Origin: Luteipulveratus halotolerans
Lineage (GTDB): Bacteria; Actinomycetota; Actinomycetes; Actinomycetales; Dermatophilaceae
DNA length: 64,000 nt
Direction of reading: 5' to 3'
NCBI RefSeq assembly: GCF_001247745.1
Contig: NZ_LAIR01000002.1
Coordinates: 1,860,001-1,924,000 of the forward strand
Shown here: positions 1 to 9,679 of the stretch, in pieces
Numbering within the stretch: position 1 is the stretch's first letter
Layout: each line of letters opens with the position of its first letter
Notes under the pieces: generated by a model
The model's input: the letters and a program-made list of their open reading frames with translations, nothing else
What the model was told of the DNA's origin: nothing
Databases searched by the model: none
Position numbers and translations under genes: made by a program

Positions 1-1181
1 CGCGTGGTCGACGGCTGGCGTTCCGTCCGCAGTCGCTGATCAACGTCTCGGCCATGAGCTTCGGGTCGCTGTCCGGGCCGGCGATCGAGGCGATCAACAC
101 CGGCGTACGGCTCGCGGGGGCCATGCACAACACCGGCGAGGGCGCTCTGTCGCCCCACCACCGCCAGGGCGGCGACCTGATCTTCCAGATCGGCACCGGC
201 TACTTCGGCTGCCGCGACGAGCACGGCAGGTTCGACCTCGAACGCCTCAAGGACGTCGTCGCCAGCGCACCGGTGAAGGCGATCGAGATCAAGCTCAGCC
301 AGGGCGCCAAGCCCGGCCTCGGGGGCGTGCTCCCGGCAGCCAAGCTCACCGAGGAGATCGCCCAGATCCGCGGCGTCCCTCTGGGCCACGACGTGATCAG
401 CCCGTCCCGGCACGGTGAGTTCACCGACGTCGACTCGATGCTCGACTTCGTCGAGCGGATCGCCGACGCCACCGGCCTGCCGGTCGGGGTCAAGTCGGCT
501 GTCGGCGACCTGACCTTCTGGCAGCACCTGGTCGAGCAGATGGCGCCCGGTGATCGCGGGGTCGACTTCGTCACGGTCGACGGCGGTGAGGGCGGGACGG
601 GGGCCGCGCCGCTGGTCTTCAGCGACGCGGTCGCACTGCCGTTCCTGGTCGGGTTCACCCGGGTCTACGCCGAGTTCGCCGCCGCCGGGCTCACCGACCG
701 GTTGACGTTCATCGGCTCCGGCAAGCTCGGGCTCCCCAAGGCGGCGGTCGTCGGGTTCGGCCTCGGGGTCGACATGGTCAACGTCGCCCGTGAGGCAATG
801 CTGTCGATCGGCTGCATCCAGTCGCAGAAGTGTCACACCGACAAGTGCCCGACCGGCGTCGCGACGCAGAACCCCTGGCTGGTGCGCGGGCTGGACCCCG
901 CCACCAAGTCGGTCCGCCTGGCCAACTACCTCGCGACGATGCGCCGCGACCTGCTGAAGGTCTCCGAGGCGGTCGGCGTCGTCCACCCCGGGCTCATCTC
1001 GACCGAGGACATCGAGCTGCTCGACGGCACGCGCCGTGGTGTCGGGCTCGCCGAGGTCTACGGGTACGAGCCGGGCTGGGGCACCCTGGGCGCTCCGCTC
1101 GCCGACGAGATCACCCGGATCATGCTGGGCACCGTGCCCGTCGGGGGCGCGGCACAGCCGTCACCGAGCGCAGTGGGCTGA
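1..1181 (+). CDS. FMN-binding glutamate synthase family protein (5' end outside window)
   Basis: The reading frame is open from the window edge, and the residues before the first ATG (position 54) already match the family, so the gene starts upstream. The visible ~392 residues are the FMN-binding alpha/beta barrel found in the GltB large subunit and in stand-alone archaeal-type glutamate synthase proteins. MSFGSLSGPAIEAINTG, the glycine-rich TVDGGEGGTGAAP stretch and the cysteine motif GCIQSQKCHTDKCPTG (about 811-855), which in GltB binds a 3Fe-4S cluster, are all present. No glutaminase domain is visible in this part. The protein probably transfers reducing equivalents to an amide- or ammonia-derived reaction; the exact substrate cannot be told. 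Its stop lies 4 bases from the convergent aroB stop. Confidence 0.85.
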   Translation, partial: RGRRLAFRPQSLINVSAMSFGSLSGPAIEAINTGVRLAGAMHNTGEGALSPHHRQGGDLIFQIGTGYFGCRDEHGRFDLERLKDVVASAPVKAIEIKLSQGAKPGLGGVLPAAKLTEEIAQIRGVPLGHDVISPSRHGEFTDVDSMLDFVERIADATGLPVGVKSAVGDLTFWQHLVEQMAPGDRGVDFVTVDGGEGGTGAAPLVFSDAVALPFLVGFTRVYAEFAAAGLTDRLTFIGSGKLGLPKAAVVGFGLGVDMVNVAREAMLSIGCIQSQKCHTDKCPTGVATQNPWLVRGLDPATKSVRLANYLATMRRDLLKVSEAVGVVHPGLISTEDIELLDGTRRGVGLAEVYGYEPGWGTLGAPLADEITRIMLGTVPVGGAAQPSPSAVG

Positions 1182-1185
1182 GGCC

Positions 1186-2256
1186 TCAGCCGGCCACGGC
1201 GTCGTACGCCGCGCGCAGCTGCTGCTCGCTGGGCCCCTCGAGACGAGTCGGTGAGCCGATCGCGTCGAGCGCGACGAATCGCAGCAGCGAGCCGCGGGTC
1301 TTCTTGTCGCGTCGCATAGCGGTGAGCAGGTCGTCCCACTGGCCGTCGGCGTAGGTGGTGGGCAGCCCGAGTGAGGTCAGCACGGCCCGGTGGCGGTCGA
1401 CGTCCGCCTGGCCGAGCAGTCCCGCGCGCAGAGCGAGCTCGGCGACGTAGATCATGCCCACGGCCACGGCCTCGCCGTGGCGCCACGCGTAGTGCTCGAC
1501 CTGCTCGATCGCGTGGCCGAAGGTGTGGCCGTAGTTGAGGATCTCGCGCAGCGACGACTCGCGCAGGTCCTGGGCGACGACGTCAGCCTTGACCTGGACG
1601 GCCCGCTCGACCAGCTCACGCAGGACGGGCCCGTCGAGGTCGAGCGCCGCGGCCGGGTCGCGCTCGACCAGCTCGAGGATCGTCGTGTCGACGATGACGC
1701 CGCACTTGACGACCTCGGCCATCCCGGCGACCAGGTCCGCGCGCGGCAGCGTCCGCAGCGTGGTGAGGTCAGCGAGCACGCCGACCGGGGGGTGGAACGC
1801 GCCGACGAGGTTCTTGCCCTCGGCGGTGTTGATGCCCGTCTTGCCCCCGACGGCCGCGTCGACCATCGCGAGCAGGGTCGTCGGCACCTGCACCACCGGC
1901 ACGCCACGCAACCAGGTCGCCGCGACGAAGCCGGCCAGGTCGGTCGTCGCTCCTCCGCCGAGACCGACGACCACGTCGGTGCGGGTGAACCCGTGCTGCC
2001 CCATCAGTGACCAGAGCCCGGCGGCGACCTCAGCGGTCTTGGCCTGCTCGGCGTCGGGCACGGCCGCGTCGATGACCTCGAGGCCGGCACCGGCCAGCGC
2101 CCGTCGAACGGACTCCGCCGGGCCAGGGAGGGTCGGCGCGCGCACCACCAGTACCCGCTGTGCACGCTCACCCACCAGGCCGGGCAGGTCGTCCCAGGCG
2201 TCGTCGCCGATGACGACGTCGTAGTCGTCGCCGACGCGAATCACGTTGCGGCTCAC
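1186..2256 (-). CDS. aroB: 3-dehydroquinate synthase
   Basis: Cytosolic second enzyme of the shikimate pathway: it converts DAHP to 3-dehydroquinate using NAD and a divalent metal. The 356 residues match the usual length. The NAD-binding glycine run GLGGGATTDLAGFVA, the PTTLLAMVDAAVGGKTGIN motif and the metal-ligand segment NYGHTFGHAIE are clear. The start is GTG at 2256, overlapping the aroK stop by four bases (GTGA), which suggests translational coupling. It is the last gene of the leftward alaS-ruvX-mltG-aroE-aroC-aroK-aroB run and converges on the glutamate synthase-like gene. Confidence 0.97.
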   Translation of the reverse strand: MSRNVIRVGDDYDVVIGDDAWDDLPGLVGERAQRVLVVRAPTLPGPAESVRRALAGAGLEVIDAAVPDAEQAKTAEVAAGLWSLMGQHGFTRTDVVVGLGGGATTDLAGFVAATWLRGVPVVQVPTTLLAMVDAAVGGKTGINTAEGKNLVGAFHPPVGVLADLTTLRTLPRADLVAGMAEVVKCGVIVDTTILELVERDPAAALDLDGPVLRELVERAVQVKADVVAQDLRESSLREILNYGHTFGHAIEQVEHYAWRHGEAVAVGMIYVAELALRAGLLGQADVDRHRAVLTSLGLPTTYADGQWDDLLTAMRRDKKTRGSLLRFVALDAIGSPTRLEGPSEQQLRAAYDAVAG

Positions 2257-2771
2257 CGGGACTCACTCTCGATCAGGGCCGCGACCTCGTCCACGACCAC
2301 CTTGACGTCGCGGCCGCCGGTGTCGACGCGATGGGTGGCGAGACGCTCGTACGTCGGGCGCCGCTCCTGCATCAGCCGGGTCCAGGTCGCGCGGGGGTTG
2401 ACCGCGAGCAGCGGACGGGTGCCGTCGAAGCCGACGCGCCGAGCCGCATCGGTGATGGTGACGTCGAGGAACACCACCACGTGGCCGTGCAGCGCCTCGG
2501 CAACGGGCTTCTGCATGGGAGCACCGCCTCCGAGCGCGAGGACACCGTCGTGTGTCTCGAGGGCGCGGCGTACGGCGTCGGCCTCCATCCTGCGGAAGAC
2601 GGGCTCGCCGTCCTCGACGAAGATCTCCGAAATGGTGCGCCCGGCCGACTGCTCCACGAGCTGGTCGCTGTCGAGGAACGCGATCCCCAGGCGCTCCGCC
2701 AGCGCTTCGCCGGCGGTGGTCTTGCCGGAGCCGGGCGGTCCGATGAGCACCACGCGCGGACGAGTCACCAT
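2253..2771 (-). CDS. aroK: Shikimate kinase
   Basis: Phosphorylates shikimate at the 3-hydroxyl using ATP (fifth shikimate step). The protein is 172 residues, normal for the family. It has a P-loop GPPGSGKTT near residues 11-19, the Mg/shikimate-binding DSDQ at about 35, the LALGGGAP shikimate-binding loop near residue 80 and the lid arginine region [12 protein letters not shown] near 118-129. The ATG start overlaps the end of aroC by seven bases and the stop overlaps the aroB start, so aroC-aroK-aroB are very probably one transcript. Confidence 0.97.
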   Translation of the reverse strand: MVTRPRVVLIGPPGSGKTTAGEALAERLGIAFLDSDQLVEQSAGRTISEIFVEDGEPVFRRMEADAVRRALETHDGVLALGGGAPMQKPVAEALHGHVVVFLDVTITDAARRVGFDGTRPLLAVNPRATWTRLMQERRPTYERLATHRVDTGGRDVKVVVDEVAALIESESR

Positions 2772-3985
2772 GAGCGCATGACCTCCGGGACCGAGGCGAG
2801 GTAGGACTCCAGGTTGCGGCGGGTCTCGGCGACGGAGTCACCACCGAACTTCTCCAGGCATGCCTGAGCGACGACGAGAGCGACCATTGCCTCGGCGACG
2901 ACACCGGCGGCGGGCACGGCGCACACATCGGAACGCTGGTGGATCGCGGTCGCGGCCTCACCGGTGGCGACGTCGACGGTCTGCAGCGCACGCGGCACCG
3001 TGCTGATCGGCTTCATGGCGGCGCGGACCCGCAGCACGTCACCGGTGGACATGCCGCCCTCGGTGCCGCCTGCGCGGTTGGACTCGCGCCGGATCACGCC
3101 GTCCTCGCGCACCATCTCGTCGTGGGCCTGCGAACCACGGCGACCGGCCGTCGTGAACCCGTCGCCGACCTCGACACCCTTGATCGCCTGAATGCTCATC
3201 AGCGCGCCGGCGAGCCTGGCGTCCAGGCGGCGGTCCCAGTGCACGTGAGAACCCAGACCCGGCGGCAGGCCGTAGGCGAGGACCTCGACGACCCCGCCGA
3301 GCGTGTCGCCGTCCTTCTTGGCAGCGTCCACCGCAGCAACCATCGCGGCCGAGCCCTCGCCGTCGAGCGTGCGCACCGGGTCGGCGTCGAGCTGGGTGAC
3401 ATCGTCCGGACCAGGCAGGGGTGCGTCGTCCGCGACGGCCGCCTCGCCGATGGCGATGGTGTGAGAGACCAGGCGGATGCCGTACGCCTGCGCCAGGAAC
3501 CGCGCAGCGACCTCGCCCAGCGCGACCCGAGCCGCCGTCTCGCGCGCCGACGCCCGCTCCAGGATGGGGCGAGCCTCGTCGAAGCCGTACTTCTGCATAC
3601 CGACCAGGTCGGCGTGACCCGGTCGCGGCCGGGTGAGCGGCCGGTTACGGGCGATCTCCTTCTCGGCCCCGATGTCGTCGGCGGCCGCGATGTCCTTCTC
3701 CGGCACCGGGTCGGGACCCATCACGGCTTCCCACTTGGGCCACTCGGTGTTGGCGATGTGCACGGCGACCGGGCCGCCCAGGGTCGAGCCGTGCCGCACG
3801 CCGCCGAGGAAGCTGACCTGGTCCTTCTCGAAGGACATGCGCGCGCCGCGACCATAACCGAGCCGTCGTCGGGCGAGCGCCGCCTGCACATCGGACGTCG
3901 TCACGTGTACGCCGGCCGGGAGCCCCTCGAGGGTGGCCACGAGTGCGGGGCCATGGGACTCTCCGGCGGTCAACCAACGCAGCAT
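2765..3985 (-). CDS. aroC: Chorismate synthase
   Basis: Makes chorismate from EPSP, the last shikimate step, with reduced FMN as cofactor. The 406 residues are typical for actinobacteria. The N-terminal signature [17 protein letters not shown], the [14 protein letters not shown] segment and the C-terminal [19 protein letters not shown] motif are intact. The start codon is ATG. It lies 46 bases downstream of the aroE stop in the same direction. AroA is not in this window, so the pathway is only partly encoded here. Confidence 0.97.
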   Translation of the reverse strand: MLRWLTAGESHGPALVATLEGLPAGVHVTTSDVQAALARRRLGYGRGARMSFEKDQVSFLGGVRHGSTLGGPVAVHIANTEWPKWEAVMGPDPVPEKDIAAADDIGAEKEIARNRPLTRPRPGHADLVGMQKYGFDEARPILERASARETAARVALGEVAARFLAQAYGIRLVSHTIAIGEAAVADDAPLPGPDDVTQLDADPVRTLDGEGSAAMVAAVDAAKKDGDTLGGVVEVLAYGLPPGLGSHVHWDRRLDARLAGALMSIQAIKGVEVGDGFTTAGRRGSQAHDEMVREDGVIRRESNRAGGTEGGMSTGDVLRVRAAMKPISTVPRALQTVDVATGEAATAIHQRSDVCAVPAAGVVAEAMVALVVAQACLEKFGGDSVAETRRNLESYLASVPEVMRSW

Positions 3986-4031
3986 GCCCGCGATCCTGCC
4001 ACGGCGACCACGGGGTTCTTGCCGGCGGCTC

Positions 4032-4898
4032 TCAGCCTGAGACGGCCGAACGACCGACGCGCTGCATCTGCGCGAGCGGCGCGGGCCGGCCCGTCATCAG
4101 CTCGAACTGGGCCGCCGCCTGGTGAACGAGCATCTCGATGCCTCCGACCACCGTGCAGCCCCGCGTCGCGACGGCTCGTGCGAACGAGGTCGGCCAGTCG
4201 GCGTAGACCACGTCCAGAGCGACCTGACCTGTAGGAGCGTCGTGGGCGAGCGCGCCCGCGTCGATCACCGAACCCAGCGCCTGAGCGATCAGGTCCGATG
4301 CCCCGGCCGGTGTCGTGCTGACCAGGATGTCGGCGTCCGCCCACCCGGCGAGGTCGTCGGTGCCGCGCACGACCCGGGCGGTCATGCCGTGGTCGCGGGC
4401 CTGGGCCAGGGTGCTCTCGCGAGCGACATCGCGCACGACGAACGTCACGTCGCGGACGTGCAGCATCGCCAGCGCCGCGAGCACCGAGCGTGCGGTCGCG
4501 CCCGAGCCCAGCACCGCGGCTGTGCGTGCCGGTCGGCCCTCGCCGACACCGGCGTCGGCCAAGGCGGCGCGTACGCCCTCGACGTCGGTGTTGTCGGCGT
4601 CCCAGCCACCGTCAGCACGGCGCGTCAACGTGTTGGCGGCGCCGACCTGCAGCGCCAGCGGGGTGCTCTGAGCCGCGACCAGGAGGGCCTCCTCCTTCAG
4701 CGGCATCGTGAGGGACAGCCCTCGCCACTGCGGTCCGAGACCCTCGACGAACTCCGCGAGCCCGTCGCGCCGCACGTCGTAGGCGTCGTACGTCCACTCA
4801 CTCAGCCCCGCCTCGGCGTACGCCGCGCGGTGCAGCAGCGGCGACAGCGAGTGGGCGATCGGCGAACCGAGGACCGCGGCGCGGGAGTGGCTCAGCAC
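4032..4898 (-). CDS. aroE: Shikimate dehydrogenase
   Basis: Reduces 3-dehydroshikimate to shikimate with NADPH. The shikimate-binding SPIAHSLSP motif sits at the N terminus, the catalytic lysine is in TMPLKEEAL, the NTDVEG motif carries the partner aspartate, and [13 protein letters not shown] is the nucleotide-binding turn. I chose GTG at 4898, giving 288 residues, because it overlaps the mltG stop and leaves the usual short N-terminus before [12 protein letters not shown]. An alternative GTG at 4922 would add eight residues. It is coupled to mltG and followed by aroC. Confidence 0.93.
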   Translation of the reverse strand: MLSHSRAAVLGSPIAHSLSPLLHRAAYAEAGLSEWTYDAYDVRRDGLAEFVEGLGPQWRGLSLTMPLKEEALLVAAQSTPLALQVGAANTLTRRADGGWDADNTDVEGVRAALADAGVGEGRPARTAAVLGSGATARSVLAALAMLHVRDVTFVVRDVARESTLAQARDHGMTARVVRGTDDLAGWADADILVSTTPAGASDLIAQALGSVIDAGALAHDAPTGQVALDVVYADWPTSFARAVATRGCTVVGGIEMLVHQAAAQFELMTGRPAPLAQMQRVGRSAVSG

Positions 4899-6205
4899 TT
4901 GCCGGGGTTGGACCGGCACCACGTCTGGAACGCGACGACGTTCTTCTGGTGCTCGGCGCCGGTCGTGGCGAAGCGGGTCTCACCTGTGGCCGGGTTGACC
5001 GTCACGAAGTACAGCCAGCCGCCCGGCGTGGGCGCCTCAGCAGCCTTGATGGCCTCGATGCCGGGGTTGCCGACCGGGCCGGGAGGTAGCCCCTTGTGCA
5101 GGTAGGTGTTGTAGGGGCTGGTGTCCTGGCGCTGCTTGTCGGTGGTCGTGATCGTGCCGCGCTTCTTGAGCAGGTAGTGGACGGTGGAGTCCATCTGCAG
5201 ACGGCCGGCCGTCTCGGTGTTGGGCTTGAGCCGGTTCTCGATGACGCGCGCGACCTTGGGCCCGTCCTGCCCGCGCGACTCGGCCTGCACGATGCTCGCG
5301 ATCGTGAGCACCCGCTCGAGCCGGTCCGGCGGGATCTGCAAGGCCGCCGTACGACGCTTGAACTCGGTGACCATCGAGCGCAGCTGTTCGGTCGCCGTGG
5401 CGTTCTTCGGGAAGTCGTAGCGCGACGGGAACAGGTAGCCCTCCACGTTGCCCTTGGCCGCCGCGGGAAGTCCCAGCTGGGAGGTGTCGACCTTGGCGTA
5501 CTCCGCCAGCGGGGTGCCGGTGGCCTTGGACAGACGCTGGTAGATCTCGCTCGCCCACAGGCCCTCGGGCACGGTGACGCCCCCGGTCCGCGACGACGGG
5601 TCGAGCATCAGCGCCAGCGCCGAGGCGCTGCTCATCTGCTTGCGCAGGGTGTACGAGCCCGGCTGGATCCCGGCCGCCGACTGCTCTGCGGCGAACGACT
5701 GGGCGAACCTCGCGCCCGACTTGACGACACCGGCCTGCTGCAGCGTCGCGCCGATGTCGCTGCCGGTGTCACCGCGGTCGACGGTGACGGTGACGGAGCC
5801 GGTGCCCTCACCGGTGTAGTCGGCATCGGCCTGGTCGCTGCCACCGCCGATCGAGGGCAGGCTGATGTCGAGAGACTTCACCGCGACGTAGCCGCCCGCA
5901 CCCACCAGCACGAGCGCGAGCAGGAGGGGCAGCCACGGGCGCCGACGACGACGGGGCGGTTCCTCGTCGTACTCGAACCCTCCGAGACCGTCGTCAGGCC
6001 CGTCGTAGGCGTCGACTGCGTGCTGCTCACGCTCCGCGCGCGCCTGGCGGCGACTCGACTCGTGGACCTGCTCGGCCTCACGACGGTCGCGCGCTGCCCG
6101 CCGGGTCAGGGGCTCGCCGTCGGTGCGGTGCACCTGCTGCTCTCGGGTGGCGTCCGGGTCGTCCCCGCCGAAGATCGAGTCACTCAGGTGGGGCGGCTCG
6201 TTCAT
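4892..6205 (-). CDS. mltG: Endolytic murein transglycosylase MltG
   Basis: Membrane-anchored YceG-type lytic transglycosylase that cleaves nascent peptidoglycan strands and so ends glycan elongation. The 437-residue protein has a charged, probably cytoplasmic N-terminal region (about residues 1-88), a basic stretch RRRRRP followed by one transmembrane helix (about 91-111), and an extracytoplasmic LysM-like plus catalytic domain. ASIVQAESRG holds the expected catalytic glutamate, and RLQMDSTVHYLL and GLPPGPVGNPG are family motifs. The ATG overlaps the ruvX stop (ATGA) and the end overlaps aroE. Confidence 0.95.
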   Translation of the reverse strand: MNEPPHLSDSIFGGDDPDATREQQVHRTDGEPLTRRAARDRREAEQVHESSRRQARAEREQHAVDAYDGPDDGLGGFEYDEEPPRRRRRPWLPLLLALVLVGAGGYVAVKSLDISLPSIGGGSDQADADYTGEGTGSVTVTVDRGDTGSDIGATLQQAGVVKSGARFAQSFAAEQSAAGIQPGSYTLRKQMSSASALALMLDPSSRTGGVTVPEGLWASEIYQRLSKATGTPLAEYAKVDTSQLGLPAAAKGNVEGYLFPSRYDFPKNATATEQLRSMVTEFKRRTAALQIPPDRLERVLTIASIVQAESRGQDGPKVARVIENRLKPNTETAGRLQMDSTVHYLLKKRGTITTTDKQRQDTSPYNTYLHKGLPPGPVGNPGIEAIKAAEAPTPGGWLYFVTVNPATGETRFATTGAEHQKNVVAFQTWCRSNPGKC

Positions 6206-6708
6206 TCTTGCCCTTCCGCGGCGCGTGACCGACGTGCTCGTGGTTTGCGTCCCCCCATGAGTTCCCCCGCAGGCTGTCCCGATCGTCGCTCGGAGTCAAG
6301 CGCGACCTGCAGGATCAGCACGGCGGCCTGCTGGTCGACGTGCGAGCGCTGCGCCCTGCCGGCAACGCCGCTGTCACGCAGCGCCCGGTGGGCATCGACC
6401 GTGGTCAGGCGCTCGTCGACGAACCGGATCGGTACGCCGGTGAGCCGCTCGCGCAGCTGCCGCGCCCATGCGCGTGCCGCCTGCGCGGCCTCGCCCTCGT
6501 CGCCGGACAGCGACCGCGGCAGGCCGACGACGACCTCAATGGCCTCGCGCTCGAGCGCGATGGCAGCAACCTGCTCGACGTCGCCGAGCCGAGCAGGTTG
6601 CCGGGCAATCGTCTCGACCGGCGTCGCGAGCACCCCGTCGGGGTCGCTCGCCGCCAGACCGACGCGGACACTGCCCACATCGACGCCGAGCCGGACGCCT
6701 CGTCGCAC
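6202..6708 (-). CDS. ruvX: YqgF/RuvX family nuclease (putative Holliday junction resolvase / pre-16S rRNA nuclease)
   Basis: A 168-residue RNase H-fold protein. The N-terminal LGVDVGSVRVGLAASD carries the first catalytic aspartate; VVGLPRSLSGDEG and RFVDERLTTVDAHRAL are the other family motifs. The family was first proposed to resolve Holliday junctions and later shown in E. coli (YqgF) to act in maturation of the 16S rRNA 5' end. The start is GTG at 6708, two bases after the alaS stop. The alaS-ruvX-mltG-aro order is conserved in actinobacteria. Confidence 0.93.
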   Translation of the reverse strand: MRRGVRLGVDVGSVRVGLAASDPDGVLATPVETIARQPARLGDVEQVAAIALEREAIEVVVGLPRSLSGDEGEAAQAARAWARQLRERLTGVPIRFVDERLTTVDAHRALRDSGVAGRAQRSHVDQQAAVLILQVALDSERRSGQPAGELMGGRKPRARRSRAAEGQE

Positions 6709-6710
6709 GA

Positions 6711-9431
6711 TCAGCGTCCTGCGGTGACGGTCTCGCCGATGGTGTGCTCGACGCGCTGCAGGGCCTCGCCGACCTTCGTCGCATCCGAGCCACCACCCTG
6801 GGCGAGGTCGGGCTTGCCGCCCCCGCCACCGCCGAGCGTCGTCGCCGCGACCTTGACCAGGTCACCGGCCCGCACGCCCCACTCGCGCGCCAGCGGGTTG
6901 GTCGCGATGACCACGACCGGCCGCCCCTTGGCGACACCGGTGACCGCCACGACCGCGGGGCTGCCGTCACCGAGACGCGAACGCAGGTCGAGCACCAGGC
7001 TGCGTACCTCGTCACCGCTGAGCTCACCCGCGTCGTGGCCGACGAAGCGCACCCCGAAGACGTCCTTGGCCTGACCGGTCAGCTGTGCCGCCTGAGCGAG
7101 GACCTGCTGCTGGCGTACGGACTGCAGCTCACGCTCGGCGTCCTTGACCCGCGTGAGCAGATCGGAGATGCGTTCCTTCAGCTCGCCGGGCTGCGCCTTG
7201 ACCAGCTGGCTGATCTCGGCCACCAGTGCGCGCTCCTTGGCGAGGTAACGCATCGCGTCGAGGCCGACGAAGGCCTCGACCCGGCGTACGCCGGAGCCGA
7301 CCGACGACTCACCCGTCAGCGTCAGCGCGCCGACCTGGGAGGAGTGCTGCACGTGCGTGCCACCGCACAGCTCGCGCGACCACGGGCCGCCGATCTCGAC
7401 GACGCGCACCTGCTCGTCGTAGGTCTCGCCGAACAGCGCCAGCGCACCGCGCTCTCGCGCCTCGGGCAGCGTCATGTAGGCCGCCGACACAGGCAGGTCC
7501 TGGCGGACCGCGCGGTTGGCGACGTCCTCGATCTCGCTGCGCGTCTCGGGTGACAGCGCCTGGTTCCAGGCGAAGTCGAGGCGCAGGTAGCCGGGCTTGT
7601 TGTAGGAGCCCGACTGCAGCGCCGACGGGCCGAGCACCTGCCGCAGCGCCGCGTGCACCACGTGCGTGCCGGAGTGCGCCTGGCACGCCGACAGCCGCCA
7701 CTCGGGGTCGACCTGTGCCTGCACGAGCGCACCTCGACGCAACGCGCCCTCAAGGACCTCGACCGAGTGGACGACCAGGCCCTTGACCGGGCGCTGGACG
7801 TCGAGCACCCGCAGCCGCGCACCGTCGGCCGTGATGATGCCCTCATCGGCGATCTGACCGCCGGACTCGGCGTAGAACGTCGTGCGGTCGAGGACGACCT
7901 GGCCGGTGCCGCCCTGCTCGAGCTCATCGACGAGCGCTCCGTCGCGCACGAGGCCGCTGACGGTCGCCTCGGTGTCGAGCGCGTCGTACGCCCGGAAGTC
8001 GGTGGCGCCGAGCGCCCGCAGCTCCTTCCAGACCTCGGTGCTGCCGTGGCCGGCCTTCTTGGCCTTGGCGTCCGCCTTGGCACGGTCGCGCTGCTCCTGC
8101 ATGAGCCGGCGGAAACCGCCCTCGTCGACCTGGACACCCTGCTCGCCGGCCATCTCCAGCGTGAGGTCGATCGGGAAGCCATAGGTGTCGTGCAGCTGGA
8201 ACGCCTGCGCACCGGACAGCTGCGCCGGTGCCTGGCCCCCGGTCGACGCCTGGGTCTGCTTGGCACGGCTGACCGCGGTGTCGAGGATCGTCGTGCCCGC
8301 CACCAGGGTGCGCCGGAAGGCGTCCTCCTCGGCGTACGCGATCTGGCTGATGCGGGCGAAATCGGTCTCGAGCTCGGGGTAGGACGCCTTCATGCGGTCC
8401 TTGCTGACCGGCAGCAGCTCGGGCAGCGCCTTGTCCTCGTAGCCGAGCAGCCGCATCGCGCGCACCGCACGTCGCAGCATGCGCCGCAGGACGTAGCCCC
8501 GCCCCTCGTTGCCGGGCGTCACGCCGTCGCCGATCAGCATCAGGCTGGAACGCACGTGATCAGCGACCACGCGCAGGTGGACGTCGTCGGGGTGGCTGTG
8601 CGCAGCGTCGTGACCGGACCGGTCGCCGTACCGCTTGCCGGTCATCTCGGCCGCCCGGTCGAGCACCGGGAAGACCTCGTCGATCTCGTAGAGGTTGTCG
8701 ACCCCCTGCAGCAGGCTCGCGATGCGCTCCAGCCCCATACCGGTGTCGACGTTGCGCGCGGGCAGCTCGCCCGCGACGTCGAAGTCGGCCTTGCTGCGCA
8801 CGGCCGACAGCTCGTACTGCATGAAGACGAGGTTCCAGATCTCCATGTAGCGGTCCTCGTCGACGGCAGGGCCACCCTCGACGCCGTAGTCGGAACCGCG
8901 GTCGAAGAAGATCTCCGAGCACGGGCCACCCGGACCGGGCACGCCCATGTGCCAGTAGTTGTCGTTCTCGTCGCGCCGGGTGATGCGCGCCTCGGGTACG
9001 CCGACCACGTCGCGCCACAGCGCGAACGCCTCGTCGTCGTCCTTGAAGACCGTCGGCCACAGTCGTTCGGCGTCCAGGCCGTAGCCGCCCTCGGACTGCG
9101 CGGTCGTCAGCAGCTCCCAGGCCATCTCGATGGCTTCACGCTTGAAGTAGTCACCGAAGGAGAAGTTGCCGTTCATCTGGAAGAACGTGCCGTGGCGGGA
9201 GGTCTTGCCGACCTCCTCGATGTCGCCGGTGCGCACGCACTTCTGCACGCTCGTCGCGCGCGACCAGGGTGGCGTCTGCTGGCCCAGGAAGTAGGGCTTG
9301 AACGGCACCATGCCGGCGTTGACGAACAGCAGGTTGGGGTCGTCGTAGATCAGCGGTGCGCTCGGGACCACGCTGTGGCCCTTGCTCTCGAAGTAGCGCA
9401 ACCAGCGGCGGCGGATCTCAGCGGTTTCCAT
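6711..9431 (-). CDS. alaS: Alanine--tRNA ligase
   Basis: Class II synthetase that charges tRNA-Ala and edits Ser/Gly mischarging. The 906 residues fit a full-length enzyme: an N-terminal catalytic domain (FVNAGMVPFKPYFLG, RHGTFFQMNGNFSFGDYFK), a central tRNA-recognition region, an editing domain with zinc ligands HSGTH and CGGTH, a coiled-coil segment (about residues 730-765) and a C-terminal glycine-rich DHHA1 domain. The ATG is preceded by a GAAGGA Shine-Dalgarno 9 bases upstream. An unusually structured leader precedes it. Confidence 0.98.
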   Translation of the reverse strand: METAEIRRRWLRYFESKGHSVVPSAPLIYDDPNLLFVNAGMVPFKPYFLGQQTPPWSRATSVQKCVRTGDIEEVGKTSRHGTFFQMNGNFSFGDYFKREAIEMAWELLTTAQSEGGYGLDAERLWPTVFKDDDEAFALWRDVVGVPEARITRRDENDNYWHMGVPGPGGPCSEIFFDRGSDYGVEGGPAVDEDRYMEIWNLVFMQYELSAVRSKADFDVAGELPARNVDTGMGLERIASLLQGVDNLYEIDEVFPVLDRAAEMTGKRYGDRSGHDAAHSHPDDVHLRVVADHVRSSLMLIGDGVTPGNEGRGYVLRRMLRRAVRAMRLLGYEDKALPELLPVSKDRMKASYPELETDFARISQIAYAEEDAFRRTLVAGTTILDTAVSRAKQTQASTGGQAPAQLSGAQAFQLHDTYGFPIDLTLEMAGEQGVQVDEGGFRRLMQEQRDRAKADAKAKKAGHGSTEVWKELRALGATDFRAYDALDTEATVSGLVRDGALVDELEQGGTGQVVLDRTTFYAESGGQIADEGIITADGARLRVLDVQRPVKGLVVHSVEVLEGALRRGALVQAQVDPEWRLSACQAHSGTHVVHAALRQVLGPSALQSGSYNKPGYLRLDFAWNQALSPETRSEIEDVANRAVRQDLPVSAAYMTLPEARERGALALFGETYDEQVRVVEIGGPWSRELCGGTHVQHSSQVGALTLTGESSVGSGVRRVEAFVGLDAMRYLAKERALVAEISQLVKAQPGELKERISDLLTRVKDAERELQSVRQQQVLAQAAQLTGQAKDVFGVRFVGHDAGELSGDEVRSLVLDLRSRLGDGSPAVVAVTGVAKGRPVVVIATNPLAREWGVRAGDLVKVAATTLGGGGGGKPDLAQGGGSDATKVGEALQRVEHTIGETVTAGR

Positions 9432-9597
9432 GTCGGGTGTTCCTTCGTCGTTCGGCGCAGGACGGGCCTGCGCAGCCGGCAGTCGCCGGCCAGGAGGTCA
9501 GGGGGTCGAGGGCAGGGCCGCGCGGCCCTGGGTAGCTCGCCTGATCACCCGGGTGACATCACCCAGCAGAACACTCACTGACAGCTCCTTGCGCTTC
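9432..9597 (-). promoter_or_regulatory. Structured alaS leader with three consecutive hairpins
   Basis: The stretch upstream of alaS holds three inverted repeats. 9455-9461 pairs with 9467-9473 (7 bp, loop of 5). 9475-9480 pairs with 9485-9490 (6 bp, loop of 4). 9513-9530 is an 18-bp perfect G/C palindrome. A short ORF with a good ribosome binding site overlaps the palindrome. The layout resembles a cis-regulatory leader, but I see no T-box motif here and no T-run. A regulatory role is inference only. The promoter itself could not be placed with confidence. Confidence 0.4.
9498..9578 (-). CDS. Possible 26-residue leader peptide upstream of alaS
   Basis: A GTG codon at 9578 lies 6 bases after a perfect AAGGAG (9585-9590) and opens a 26-codon frame ending in TGA at 9498-9500. 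The predicted product starts MSVLLGDVTRVIRRATQGRA and contains three alanine codons. I recognise no family. The gene ends 66 bases before the alaS ATG, and its 3' half contains the 18-bp palindrome of the leader. It may be a real small protein, a leader peptide whose translation affects alaS, or chance. Confidence 0.35.
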   Translation of the reverse strand: MSVLLGDVTRVIRRATQGRAALPSTP

Positions 9598-9615
9598 ACG
9601 CTTCGCCTGACATGC

Positions 9616-9654
9616 CGATGCGCACGACCCTACCGGTGGGGATCGTGCGCATCG
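9616..9654 (-). terminator. Hairpin after the peptide transporter operon
   Basis: A 12-bp perfect stem (9616-9627 with 9643-9654), extended by a CCC/GGG pairing after a two-base bulge, closes a 7-base loop. It lies 25 bases past the stop of the last transporter gene. There is no clear T-run, as is common for actinobacterial terminators. It probably ends the transporter transcript before the alaS leader. Confidence 0.55.
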
Positions 9655-9679
9655 ACATCAGTTTGCCCGAGGGCGAGGG

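Noticed and set aside
7653..9581. Open frame of 642 codons on the plus strand opposite alaS
   Set aside because: Antisense shadow of a clear alaS gene.
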